Source: Linanthus parryae (taxonomy: Eukaryota > Streptophyta > Magnoliopsida > Ericales > Polemoniaceae). Taken from it: 64,000 nt of DNA. Location of the stretch: contig JALGPY010000003.1 of the NCBI GenBank assembly GCA_023055425.1, positions 51,941,891-52,005,890 on the forward strand. Reading direction: 5' to 3'. Position numbers and translations under genes: made by a program. Shown one piece after another: positions 34,932 to 44,365 of the stretch (position 1 is the stretch's first letter; every line of letters begins with the position of its first letter). The notes under the pieces were generated by a model that saw only the letters and a program-made list of their open reading frames with translations, was not told the origin of the DNA and did not search any database.

Positions 34932-35062
34932 GGCTTAATTACTTAATGGTACCCTCCAGTATAGTGAAACTATCACTTTGCACTACCCACTATCAAAACT
35001 TACTGATAATGTTCTCCATTTGTAATAAATCAGTCACTTTGAAACTGGGAAAAAAATTCCGT
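34932..35062 (+). repeat. Left terminal inverted repeat of the Pack-MULE
   Basis: Pairs with 36196-36328, at about 90 percent or better by eye. Related, more diverged copies are at 25352-25516 and 51975-52140. Confidence 0.9.
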
Positions 35063-35492
35063 CCAACACTTAACGGAACATGCCGTTAGTTGACTTTGAT
35101 ATCCTTTTGTAATGAGGGCAAAATTGTCAATTAATTTCTGTTGAAGAACACTATGATCATCAACAGAGCTCATAACATTCACCACCACAACCACCACAAC
35201 TACCGCCACATGAACCCAGAAACCGGCCACCGCACCACCATCACCGCCATAGACCCAGAATCCGGCCACCAAACACCCCTACTGCCCCAATCCAATCTAA
35301 GCAACACTACCACAGAGTCATCAAAACCCAAAAAGCATCAAAGTTCTTCCAATTCGAAGCTCCTGAGCACTACGACCGCCACAAACCCGTAAATTCAAAA
35401 CTCAGTAACATCGATCCAACCCCCAAGTGAACACAACCCAGGAAAGAGATAATCAATCATCCTAATTAGCCCTAGAATTAATTTGTTCATAC

Positions 35493-35572
35493 TCAAATCT
35501 TCATTATCGAAAATGCCGAAGCTCTTGCGGAAGTACCTCCGGATAACCTCCCCAGCGGCGTCGGCTAGCTTG
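35493..35572 (-). pseudogene. Captured exon of a HISN7/IMPL2-like phosphatase
   Basis: Read on the minus strand, an 80-nt segment after ATATCAG encodes KLADAAGEVIRRYFRKSFG, followed by IFDNEDL. This matches the N-terminal helix of plant inositol-monophosphatase-like proteins of the histidinol-phosphate phosphatase type (HISN7/IMPL2), from my knowledge of the family. It is bounded by a plausible acceptor (CAG at 35573-35575) and donor (GTATGA at 35487-35492). The metal-binding core of the enzyme is not included, so it has no phosphatase activity. Confidence 0.7.
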
Positions 35573-35718
35573 CTGATATCAAGGTCAGATTAAAGCAACT
35601 TCAATAAGAGGGAAAAAAGGATTTATGGGTTTCATCTTCAAAGCCCAGAAATTTCTGATATCCTAGTCAGATTTACGAGGGCCTTGGGAGAGAAAACGAT
35701 GAAACCAAGTAGACTAAC

Positions 35719-35798
35719 CTCTTGAGGAACTCGAGGAAATTGTTCTCGACTTGAACGGCTGTCTCGTCGACGAAGAAACCGTCTCCATAGGTGTCCAT
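35719..35798 (-). pseudogene. MCM6: Captured MCM6 first exon
   Basis: The minus-strand ATG at 35798 opens a frame of 26 codons containing FFVDETAVQVENNFLEFLK, the extreme N-terminus of plant MCM6, a subunit of the MCM2-7 replicative helicase. The exon ends in AG followed by donor GTTAGT (35713-35718). Only the first exon was captured, so no helicase function remains. The adjoining upstream bases (35799-35930) may be MCM6 5' UTR; no E2F-type site was noticed. The longer frame 35638-35934 on the same strand is out of phase with the MCM6 reading and is probably incidental. Confidence 0.8.
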
Positions 35799-36195
35799 TT
35801 CTCACTTCACTTCCGGGGAGATCTTCGCCGGAGTCATTGACGGAGATAGATCGGAATAAAAATGGGACTGGCTCTGCGAAATCGACCAATTTTGCCACGG
35901 CTAGAAACCCCAATACCACGACCAATTCTTTCAATTAATCAATATCAATACTCAATCAATATTACCAGACAAAGAGACTCATGAGAGAGGAGTTCGGTTC
36001 GTCTTCCTCATCCTTCTCTGCGTTCTCATCTCTAAACCTTATCTCATTTTTTTTTTTTTTCTTTTTCTTTTTTTTTTTGCAAACTTTTCTTCTTGTTTAC
36101 TCACTAGAATATTTCATTATTCTTTTTTTTTGCCATTTGCCTTCTATGATTTTTATTTTGTTATTGACGAAGTTACCCTCTTGAAATGGATGGTG

Positions 36196-36328
36196 TTTAG
36201 ATGGAAAAATTTCCCAGTTTCAAAGTGACTTATTTAATGCAAATGGGGAACATTATCAGTAAGTTTTCGTAGTGGGTAGTGCAAAGTGATAATTTCACTA
36301 TACTGGGGTACCATTAAGTAATTAAGCC
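36196..36328 (-). repeat. Right terminal inverted repeat of the Pack-MULE
   Basis: Inverse of 34932-35062, followed by the 9-bp target duplication at 36329-36337. Confidence 0.9.
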
Positions 36329-36337
36329 TAAAAAATA

Positions 36338-37972
36338 TAATACGTTTGTATCAACTGTAACTATAAATATACTGTCTAAATAATGATAACCCTTGGTAGT
36401 TAGGTTGTTCAATTTATTAGATGGTATAGTAAAAGAATTCATACATTGTTCCACTTGATTGGCAAATCACTTCGTAATAAACTTGAACACTCAAATACCT
36501 TCAGTTCATGAAAGAAACACACACTTGAACTATGACAACATGTAAGATCTAAAATCTAGTAACTTTTTCATGTATCACGAAGTGTAACATTTATTATAAT
36601 TCAACCGAATATTGTTCTAATGTGTGTTCTTCAATAATGAGACAATAACGCAAAATGTGAGATTTATATGATCGAAATCCATATTACTCAAACTATATGA
36701 CGAATGAATAAACTTCTAATTTGGCAATTTTATTATTCATTAATCAACTTCTTCGATTATTATTATATGACGGATCTCATTTCATCTTTTTCCGAAGATC
36801 ATTGAATACCCAATGATGGCATGAATTTGTCGAGAATTGATAAACAATTCATCGCTAACATGTCAAATGACCACTAAACTATAATATGCTCAACACAAAA
36901 TAGTTCAAGTGTGGGTTTTTTTAATTCCACTCCCACTATCTTAGCCAATAAAGAGCAATGAAATTGAAATTAAATGTTTGTAATGACTTCAAAATTGAAT
37001 TGACGGTTCCAAGCTAAAAGGGAACACTTCAATCATACACATGTGAAATAGCCTCAGACGAATTCAGTAACTTGGTCAAAACTGTAATATCTGTTTGCAA
37101 TTTTCACATCCTCATGATAAGAAACTAGTCACAGAAATAATTGTAATAATCCCTCAATATTTTATCCTATGGACCTAAAAATATTAGATCCATTTTTAAT
37201 AGCTTTAAATACATCTACCCTAACACTATTTTATTTTGTATCATATTTTCTTTTGATGAATAAGGAAATTTAGTACATTTGTCGTAAAAATATAAACAAG
37301 GAATTATAAATTATTTGCATCCTTATTGGACAATTATAATTTTGCCACTGTTACAACATCAAAGATCCGCTCAGAAACCGGTGAAACAATCAATGCCTTA
37401 AAAGTATAACCATTTTGATTATTACATATTTGGAAACTTATGAAATACGCGAGCTAATTAATTTGCAAGACACACGGAGTTGTTAGCCTTCTATTTTAGG
37501 CAATAATTGATGTGAATTCGAACGTAAACATTGGCATATATTGTGATAGACCAGACATGTATGGCGAACTCATGGCCATACAATTGTTTAAAAAGGAAAT
37601 GCCTAGCTGAACAAAAACTCAAACAAAAAATTGAACAATAAGTGACGTGGATGAAACACATCGTTAATAATGGTCATAATATTAAGAAAATAGAAAGAAT
37701 AAATGTTGAAGGCATCTACTGATGTGGCAGATGCCGCATCACTTTCTATTAAAATTTGTTTGATTTTGTCCATGTAGCACGACTCGTTTAGAAATATGAA
37801 AATGCTAAAAGTTACAGATTAGTCTCATCATTTAATTTCACCACATATATGGTATTCTCCAATTGGTTGTAGAAATATAGAAACATCTTAAATTAAATAA
37901 ATACTAACAATTATATCTTAACACCCTCATCTGAGGAGGAATAAGAGTAACAAATAAGTAGAGAAGAATAGT
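36338..37972. other. Far upstream region of the AHL gene, unit A
   Basis: AT-rich and collinear with 57353-60390 in unit B apart from the Harbinger insertion there. Contains the unfilled Harbinger site, a single TAA at 36981-36983. No gene seen. Confidence 0.6.
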
Positions 37973-37981
37973 TATTTTTTT

Positions 37982-38032
<51 letters not shown>
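37973..38032. repeat. Poly-T, (TA)n, (CA)n microsatellite upstream of AHL, unit A
   Basis: A T-run, then about 15 TA units, then 8 CA units, ending roughly 285 bp before the AHL start codon. The unit B copy (60391-60430) lacks most of the CA part. Confidence 0.95.
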
Positions 38033-38234
38033 AATCAGCTTTTTTTCACATGTACGAAGTACTCGCCATTATCATAGTGACTAACAGTTTTAGCATAAAA
38101 ACAATATAAGAGTATTACATATTTCTCTCCCTTAGTATTTAATGACAAGAACAATTAATGAGGAGAATAGTGTTTGGCCTAGCCACATGGCATATTATGA
38201 GAGTGCATTTCCCACAAAAGTGTATTGAGGGGCA

Positions 38235-38245
38235 TATATATATAC
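38235..38245 (+). promoter_or_regulatory. Possible TATA box of AHL gene, unit A
   Basis: CATATATATATAC, about 70-80 bp before the start codon, within a leader segment (CTGTGGGGAGGCCTAAAGCACACATAACCC) conserved before other AHL copies. Spacing allows a short 5' UTR. Position only; unproven. Confidence 0.3.
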
Positions 38246-38315
38246 ATATGTTCATCTGTGGGGAGGCCTAAAGCACACATAACCCAATAGAAATACTCAT
38301 TCCAATCACGAAGAA

Positions 38316-38912
38316 ATGGAGAACAATGAAAACAATGCCGGTGTTGGAGAAGTAGGAAAAGATAACCGCCGGGCACCAGAAGGAGAAGTGCAAGTATCTT
38401 TGGGAAGGTTTGGGACTGTATCCACCAACCAAGGACGAAGAGGCCGTCCACTTGGATCTATGGACAGCCCTAATACCCTCTTGAGCCAATTGATGGAGAT
38501 ATCCGATGGCTCTGACATCGCTAAGACGATCGAGCAGTACGCTAGAGTGCGACATATAGGCGTTTATGTCTTTAGCGCTAGTGGAACTGTCACAAATGTA
38601 GCTATACTACAGCCTTCAGCTACCAATTCTGTGTGGGTTTTGCACGGCCAGTACAATATTATGTCATTGAATGGAATGTTCATGCCATCTTCGGCACCAC
38701 AAGGGTGCAATGGGTTGACTATATACTTAAGTGGTGAACAAGGGCAGGTTGTGGGTGGTCTGGTTGTGGGATCACTGGTTGCTGTTGGGCCAGTTATGGT
38801 AACGGCAGCTACTTTCACTTCTGCTACGTACGAGAGGTTGCCTTTAGAAGAGGAGGTGGAAGGAGCTCAAGGTGATAGGACAACTGCGGCACATCTCGGT
38901 GGCACTGGCTGA
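38316..38912 (+). CDS. AT-hook motif nuclear-localized (AHL) protein, unit A
   Basis: Intronless 198-codon AHL gene. AHL proteins bind AT-rich DNA in the nucleus through an AT-hook and assemble with each other and with other factors through a PPC/DUF296 domain. The start at 38316 (MENNENNAGVGEVG) follows a conserved leader. The AT-hook core RGRP is at residues 42-45 in GRRGRPLGSMDSPNT; the basic GSKNKP-type extension of type I hooks is reduced to GSMDSPN. PPC spans about residues 58-185 (LMEISDGSDIAKTIEQYARV ... GPVMVTAATFTSATYERLPLEEE). The core hexapeptide, usually GRFEIL, is GQYNIM at 111-116. The protein is short for the family and ends before the usual DAFGW tail, which lies just past the stop in another frame. 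An AATAAA at 39096-39101 could be the polyadenylation signal. Expression is unknown. Confidence 0.9.
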   Translation: MENNENNAGVGEVGKDNRRAPEGEVQVSLGRFGTVSTNQGRRGRPLGSMDSPNTLLSQLMEISDGSDIAKTIEQYARVRHIGVYVFSASGTVTNVAILQPSATNSVWVLHGQYNIMSLNGMFMPSSAPQGCNGLTIYLSGEQGQVVGGLVVGSLVAVGPVMVTAATFTSATYERLPLEEEVEGAQGDRTTAAHLGGTG

Positions 38913-38962
38913 ACGATAATGATGCTTTCGGTTGGACTGATGCTGGTCAGCCTCCCCTTTAG
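38912..38962 (+). pseudogene. Out-of-frame AHL C-terminal tail, unit A
   Basis: Directly after the stop of the AHL frame, a shifted frame reads NDNDAFGWTDAGQPPL and then TAG. This is the conserved C-terminal motif of AHL proteins (DAFGW-type). One missing base between GGC and AAC explains the premature end. Identical in unit B (61310-61360). Confidence 0.75.
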
Positions 38963-39275
38963 AAGTAAAAACAGGAGAAGATACATAAAAGCTCCTTCAT
39001 ATAAGGAGGGAGGGAAGCTTTTTTTTTTTCTTATTTGGGTTTGGGTGTGGGCATGGGTTTGGGCTTGGTCCTATTTTTCTTTTTTTTTTTTAGTTAATAA
39101 ATTGGGATGAATAATGGAAGATGTCATTTTTAACGTTTTATTTTGGTTGTATCATTTCGATGTGTTCAGTATATAACATGAACTTGTATCTCTTTTCTTA
39201 GTTAGGCTTTATATGATTTTCCTTATTTCGAGAGTTTGGTATTCATTTCTGACAAGCATTTTCATTTCCATTAAT

Positions 39276-39971
39276 TGCTTCAACTTAAAATCATGGTTTA
39301 ACTTTTGAACGCTCATGTTATTGAAAAACTTATCAATCTGCAACTAGTTCATATTTTGTGCTAGTGTTTGTGGTATTATCATTGGTCAACAAAATCTTTG
39401 TCTCCTCCACCAGACACTTATCTCAACCGTTGAATTTTGAAATTTTAAGGAGCAATTTGTTTGTTCTAGAGGCTCAAATACTTCGCGACCTTGCTATGAT
39501 CTATGTTCTTACACTATTTTTAACATTTTAATATTACACTAAAGTTTAAATAACTTCTTCCACGTAATTTATTAGAACTACTGAACACATTTTACTATAT
39601 TAAGTTTAATTAAGAATTATCATCAAATTTTTATAAATGTTTTTGAGACTAAGTAATAATTGTATGACTTAAATTTCTTCGGCCTAGAGGCCAGTATCTG
39701 AATGCAGTACATGCACCGTACAGTTGGGGCTGTATGCTCAGCCTGATATTTTTGCAAATACATGTGCAAAACAATTAGCTGTACGCATGCAGTAGAATAG
39801 TATTTCTCCTCCCACTTGGTGAATCAATCAGGCACAGTCTTCAAAGATATTCATCATAGGCACATATTTGTACCTCCTCGTCTATTTTTTTGGAGATTGG
39901 TTGTAGTCAGACCAGTAGAGATGTCTACATCTGATTTCCGAAGTTAGATCAAGATGTTTCAAGTCCGCCTA
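39276..39971. other. AHL downstream flank, unit B
   Basis: Non-coding; matches 17737-18461 and 61700-62395. No gene seen. Confidence 0.7.
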
Positions 39972-40090
39972 TGATACGGGTAGCGTTTCAATATTATTTA
40001 ATATTCATTTATCGAGTTGTTTATTTAATTAATAATACGGGCTTGGCCCGTTAGGTCTAGGGTTAGGGTAGGTTAGGGTCAGTTTATCTA

Positions 40091-40568
40091 TGAAGGGCAG
40101 GAATGATCTATCACATACAGATCTACAACATGAATTATAGCGGAAGATTCATGTGTTTACCTTGTCTTCCTAAGCTCCTTTATGCAGCGGATGATCGTTT
40201 GTAGTTTGCTTCCACGCGCCTCCTTCTTGATCTTGCTCCCACCAATCAAGTGTGAATCTCGAGGACGAACACTTTGTTCCACACCACGTTCCACCTCCTT
40301 GGATGAAGTTGGAGAGAGACTAGGGTTCTCTACAACTAGTATGAATCTAGACAGAGTAACTTTATTCTCTGGAATAGCATTTAGCCTTAGCATAATGTGT
40401 AGGAGGCTGCCTCCTTATATAGGCAAAACTTCTCCTAAGTTTGCACATAAACCCCTAGGGTTTGAGCCTTAGCTACTAACCCCTCTAGTTTGTGCATTAG
40501 TGAAAATAACCCCATAAGCTTACGATAATTACATTGGGCACCCCACATGGGCGCACCAATTGCTAACA
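40091..40568 (-). repeat. 3' LTR of copia element C
   Basis: 478 bp; in element orientation it starts TGTTAGCAATTGG and ends CTGCCCTTCA. The minus frame 40157-40393 and plus frame 40182-40472 are mirrored in the other LTR and show no domain. Confidence 0.9.
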
Positions 40569-42599
40569 TCTCCCACTCGCACAGTGGGGTTGCACAATCC
40601 ATCCAGTCTCTATCGATCTCCAACTTTCTTTCATCTACAAAAGAGTATTGTGTGGCCGTGGCGTGTGACCGGTGAGAGTACCTGCATTTCGGGAGATCCG
40701 TACACCAAACTCGTATAGCCAGCATGGGAAGGCACCCTCTCGGGAGATCCACACACCAAACTCGTATAGCCAGCGCAGGAAGGCACCCTTAAAACATATA
40801 ACAGTAATAATGCTCTCCGTAACTCTCGTATTCCCCAGATTCCTCCGATTGTCATCTCGTGGATCATGAGCACCTGCCTTGTCCTAAAGGCCATGCTCCA
40901 ATGAGTCCACATCTCCTTTATATTTTCATATCCTACATGATCCCATAAGATCTTGCAGGTGGGCCCAATGAAGATAATAAAGAGCGATGCAACGAGAATC
41001 TTTCCTTACAAACATGTGTCACTCAGATTCGGCTCAGCTGCTTTCCCAGCAGTGTCCGGAAGGCCGAATCATCCATAGCCGTAAGGTGTCACGCCAAAGT
41101 AGCACCACCGACCCGTCTCCTCATGACATAGACGTAAGTACAAAGGGTATACAGTGTCAATCATCTTTATATGATCGACGAGGCTCACACGATGAGGAAT
41201 CCCAGGGAATAATTCTACTCATCACCTCATGGTCACTCATAAGCGCGCGTTATTCAAGGGGGAATATGCGCCATAGTGTTTAGACTCCGATCAGAGCGCA
41301 TGTCTTATCCTTGCAAAGGACCACTATGAAGATGTCTATCCGGTAGCCCTTATGGCCACCAGCCCGAGTGCTGCGACGTCACACTACTGTGAACAATTAT
41401 CAGCTCTCGCATCTGGCTTTCTCTACACAGACTGTTCATGGTTCGGGGTAATAACCATGTTCGATTGGCCATAACCAGTCTCACCTTGGAACTTATTTCC
41501 AATGCGACAGTTGAATCCGTCTGACAGGCTCCTAGCTCTACTGATAGACATCTAGCTCTTATCATAGGCCATATGCTCATATGATAGGCATCTCATATCA
41601 TATCGCAGGCTTTCAGCGCTTATCGGGATTCTGTCTCATCTTCCACGACACCCAGACATATCCAGGATATTGCGAAGGCGGTCGCTCGTGTGAGTGAGCC
41701 GACCTAGTGTCTGCGTGACATGCTCTATGCTAGTACCGGAAATGTAACATATCATACATGTATCACAATAACATGCTGCTTAAAACAAATCCAATTAAAA
41801 TCTCGTGTGCTTATCAATCATATTGCTAGTTATCGACTGCCAAGTCCCAATTTTCTAAAGTAATCCACAAAGGCAATTCTCATGTGGTTTAGGAATGGGA
41901 TGAGCCAATATCCTGGCCCATAGTCGATCCACTCCAGGATTACTCTCTAGGTAGTTATTTCACCTTTTGTGAAATAGTACCCTTGACTATGTGTTTGTCT
42001 TTACCGCAGTGTTACGCTAACACTACTCATAGTAATAGGTTTTTTGATAGCTCATAAGCTTACAAGAAACCCTTTTCAGTTAAACACATTTCTGCCCTAT
42101 GACAGAACAGGCAATCGTGCTTCGCTTCCATGGTCGATGGAGCGGTCTAATGAGATCATGCAACACTTATATTGCATTTGTTCCATGCGAGTCTATCATC
42201 GAGCATGGACGATAGCCTGAGTTGGATCCATGTGCATCTAGTTCCCCACCCTAGTTAGCATGTATGGCTAACTAGTCAAAGCATCATCTTCGATAGTCAC
42301 AGCACTAGATCCATCATATGGAGTATCCTGGTTACAATCTTCTATCTTAAATTGGAATATCCTGAAATCCAATTCTTCCGATTGCATAGCGTTCGCTAGG
42401 TCTGTGTATACACCATAGTGCATATAAGACTCATACTGCATCAGGCACTCTGGTTATCTGGTCATTCTTATACGGTGTCTCTCAGGACACATGCCTAGGC
42501 TCGTAAAGTCTTGCGCTGAGCTAAAGGAGTACAATTACTCCTTAGGGGACTCGAACAAACCCTTAAGCTCCACTAGCTAATAGTTTGTCATCGATATTA

Positions 42600-43090
42600 A
42601 GTGACGTGATCACCAACTCTCTACTAGTGAGAGTGATACACAGCGGTTTTCATTTGTTATCGTAAACATATAGTAAACGACCCCTGATGAAATACTGCTG
42701 TCTAGAGGACTAGCTAAGATCCCATATGGACTTAGTTAGCTTGCACACATTCTGTGCATTTGACCTTAGTCACCTCTAGGATTTCTCCATTGAGAAATTC
42801 AATCGTCACGTCTATCGAAAATGGATCCACGACTATTGATGCTACCAAGCGAATCGACGTAATCCTTACCACCCAAAACTTTGGGAAGGATACCTTGTTG
42901 AACCAACGCAAATTTGTCGGATCGACCCAAACTCGTCGATGTCTACTCTCAGAATGAGTGTAGCCTTATTCGCTTCTACGCAAGTCGTATACCTTACCAC
43001 GCTTCCGTATGGGTCTCTGATTGACCTTGGAAATCCATTAATCTCCAATAGTCTTTCATCCAGTGGGAAATCCAACCTAGCCTTAAACTC
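42600..43090 (-). pseudogene. Copia element C reverse transcriptase traces
   Basis: Minus strand, broken frames: TEFKARL near 43085, GSVVRYTTCVEANKATLILR near 42980, and IEFLNGEI near 42790, which resemble the FKARLV, fingers and FLNGEL stretches of copia RT. The catalytic YVDD was not found. Assignment is tentative and rests on order within the element. Confidence 0.45.
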
Positions 43091-43889
43091 GGTTGGCCCT
43101 TTATAGACTCTAATTCATCCTGTAAAGCTTACTGTTCATTCTTCGTAATTAGGGAACGATAAGGCATAGGATTCTATCCTATCGTTTATGCAAGGTGATC
43201 CTTAAGATCATCCCTTCGATCTAAAGTAATCGATGGGGTATGCTCCTATGAGAAATTCCTTTGCATAGGAGGATCATCATTTGCTCTCATCCCTTATGGA
43301 TGGGGCACCCAGCTTGGAAAGTCACTCCCACTGTTCAAAGGATCCTTGAGGGACTAATTCCTCATAATCGATTTAATGAACGGGTATCTTCCAGCGGTAT
43401 CCTCCATGCTCGTGGAGATTATCATCTCTATGGACATATCCCTTAATTATGGACATCTCCTATGAGAAATCATATATCTCGTGAATCCATTTATGTCACA
43501 CTACTTATCGGCTGTTGCGTTTCAAATACGCAACCCCTAGAGTGCTCCGAATGGCATAAGAAGATATGTTACTCCATGAAGATACGTTTCTTCCATCTCG
43601 GATCTAACTTCCAATTCCTTCTTGTCAGGTGATGAAATATCCTGGGACAATATCCTAGGTTCATCATTTTCGTGGTGACCCTTATGGTCTTCCTTTCGAT
43701 GTCAATTCATCGACGGGATACGCTCCAAAGAGCGCTCCTACGCAAAGAGGGTTCCTCCACATAGTCATAATATATGATGGGCTGTTCACTAGGCACGTTA
43801 CTCCCAATGTCCTGAAGATCTGTAGGAACTATTTCCTGTTGATCATTCAGGGATGGGGTGTCATCCAGTGAAACCTTTGTTTCGTAGAG

Positions 43890-44365
43890 ACTTATTTCTC
43901 AACGAACCTCTTCCTGGCTAGAAATTTAGTTAGTACATAAGCTGCCGATCCCCATGGTCTAAGGTGACCTCATATAGGTTGCCTATTGGTCCACATCTTG
44001 TAGGGTGTAGTGGCTACAGACTTGGTGGACTTATGGTTGCGTATGTTGATAGTCGTTTAGCAAAGTGTCTCCTCCTAATAGGGAACTTGTACTTTGCACG
44101 CTCTATCATACTTCAGACCATCTCTTACAGTAACCTATTCCTCTTATTCTCTACAGCCTTTTGCTGGAGCGTGGGAATAGCCAACTGCCCTACTATTTCT
44201 CTCTATCACATAGCTCTTGCTAAGATAGATACTTCCAGTCTCATTCTGGCCAAGGACATATCCTTTTATCCAGATGGTTTTTCTACCTTTTGTAGAGACC
44301 TGTCTGAAGCACCCTTGTGCCTCAGACTTATGTGGCCCAAGCACACATAGTTGAGACGTGGACAA
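43890..44365 (-). pseudogene. Copia element C integrase C-terminal traces
   Basis: Minus-strand pieces include RDGLKYDRACKVQVPY near 44110, TTPYKMWTNRQP near 44000 and LRPWGSAAYV near 43950, the TPYE-W and LR-WG-AAYV pattern of copia integrase tails. Several stops and frameshifts lie between them. Confidence 0.6.

Larger units (their letters stand above)
34932..36328 (-). mobile_element. Pack-MULE (Mutator-like element with captured gene exons)
   Basis: 1397 bp with long terminal inverted repeats of about 130 bp (GGCTTAATTACTTAATGG at the left and its complement at the right), flanked by a perfect 9-bp target duplication TAAAAAATA (34923-34931, 36329-36337). The size of the duplication and the repeats identify a Mutator-like element. 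It has no transposase. Between the repeats lie GC-richer stretches, two of which I can assign on the minus strand to MCM6 exon 1 and an inositol-monophosphatase-like exon. Unit B has the empty site at about 57337-57352, so insertion followed the duplication. Confidence 0.9.
17737..39275 (+). repeat. Segmental duplication unit A
   Basis: Tandem block: 17737 onward matches 39276 and 61700 onward (TGCTTCAACTTAAAATC...), and the downstream content follows unit B in the same order and orientation to 39275. It contains a gag-only LTR element, inverted AHL pseudogene, TNP2-like fragment, AHL PPC fragment, RNase H-like relic and one intact AHL gene. Insertions private to this unit: solo LTR 20622-23175, CACTA 26235-30237 and Pack-MULE 34932-36328. 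Confidence 0.9.

Noticed and set aside
35638..35934. 98-codon minus-strand frame in the Pack-MULE as the captured gene
   Set aside because: It is in a different phase from the MCM6 reading, which explains the same DNA far better.
38268..38555. Minus-strand frames over the AHL genes (also 60666-60953)
   Set aside because: Antisense shadows of a well supported plus-strand AHL CDS.
40672..40869. Near-repeat of TCCGTACACCAAACTCGTATAG (twice) as a satellite
   Set aside because: Only two units about 60 bp apart inside copia element C; a local duplication, not an array.
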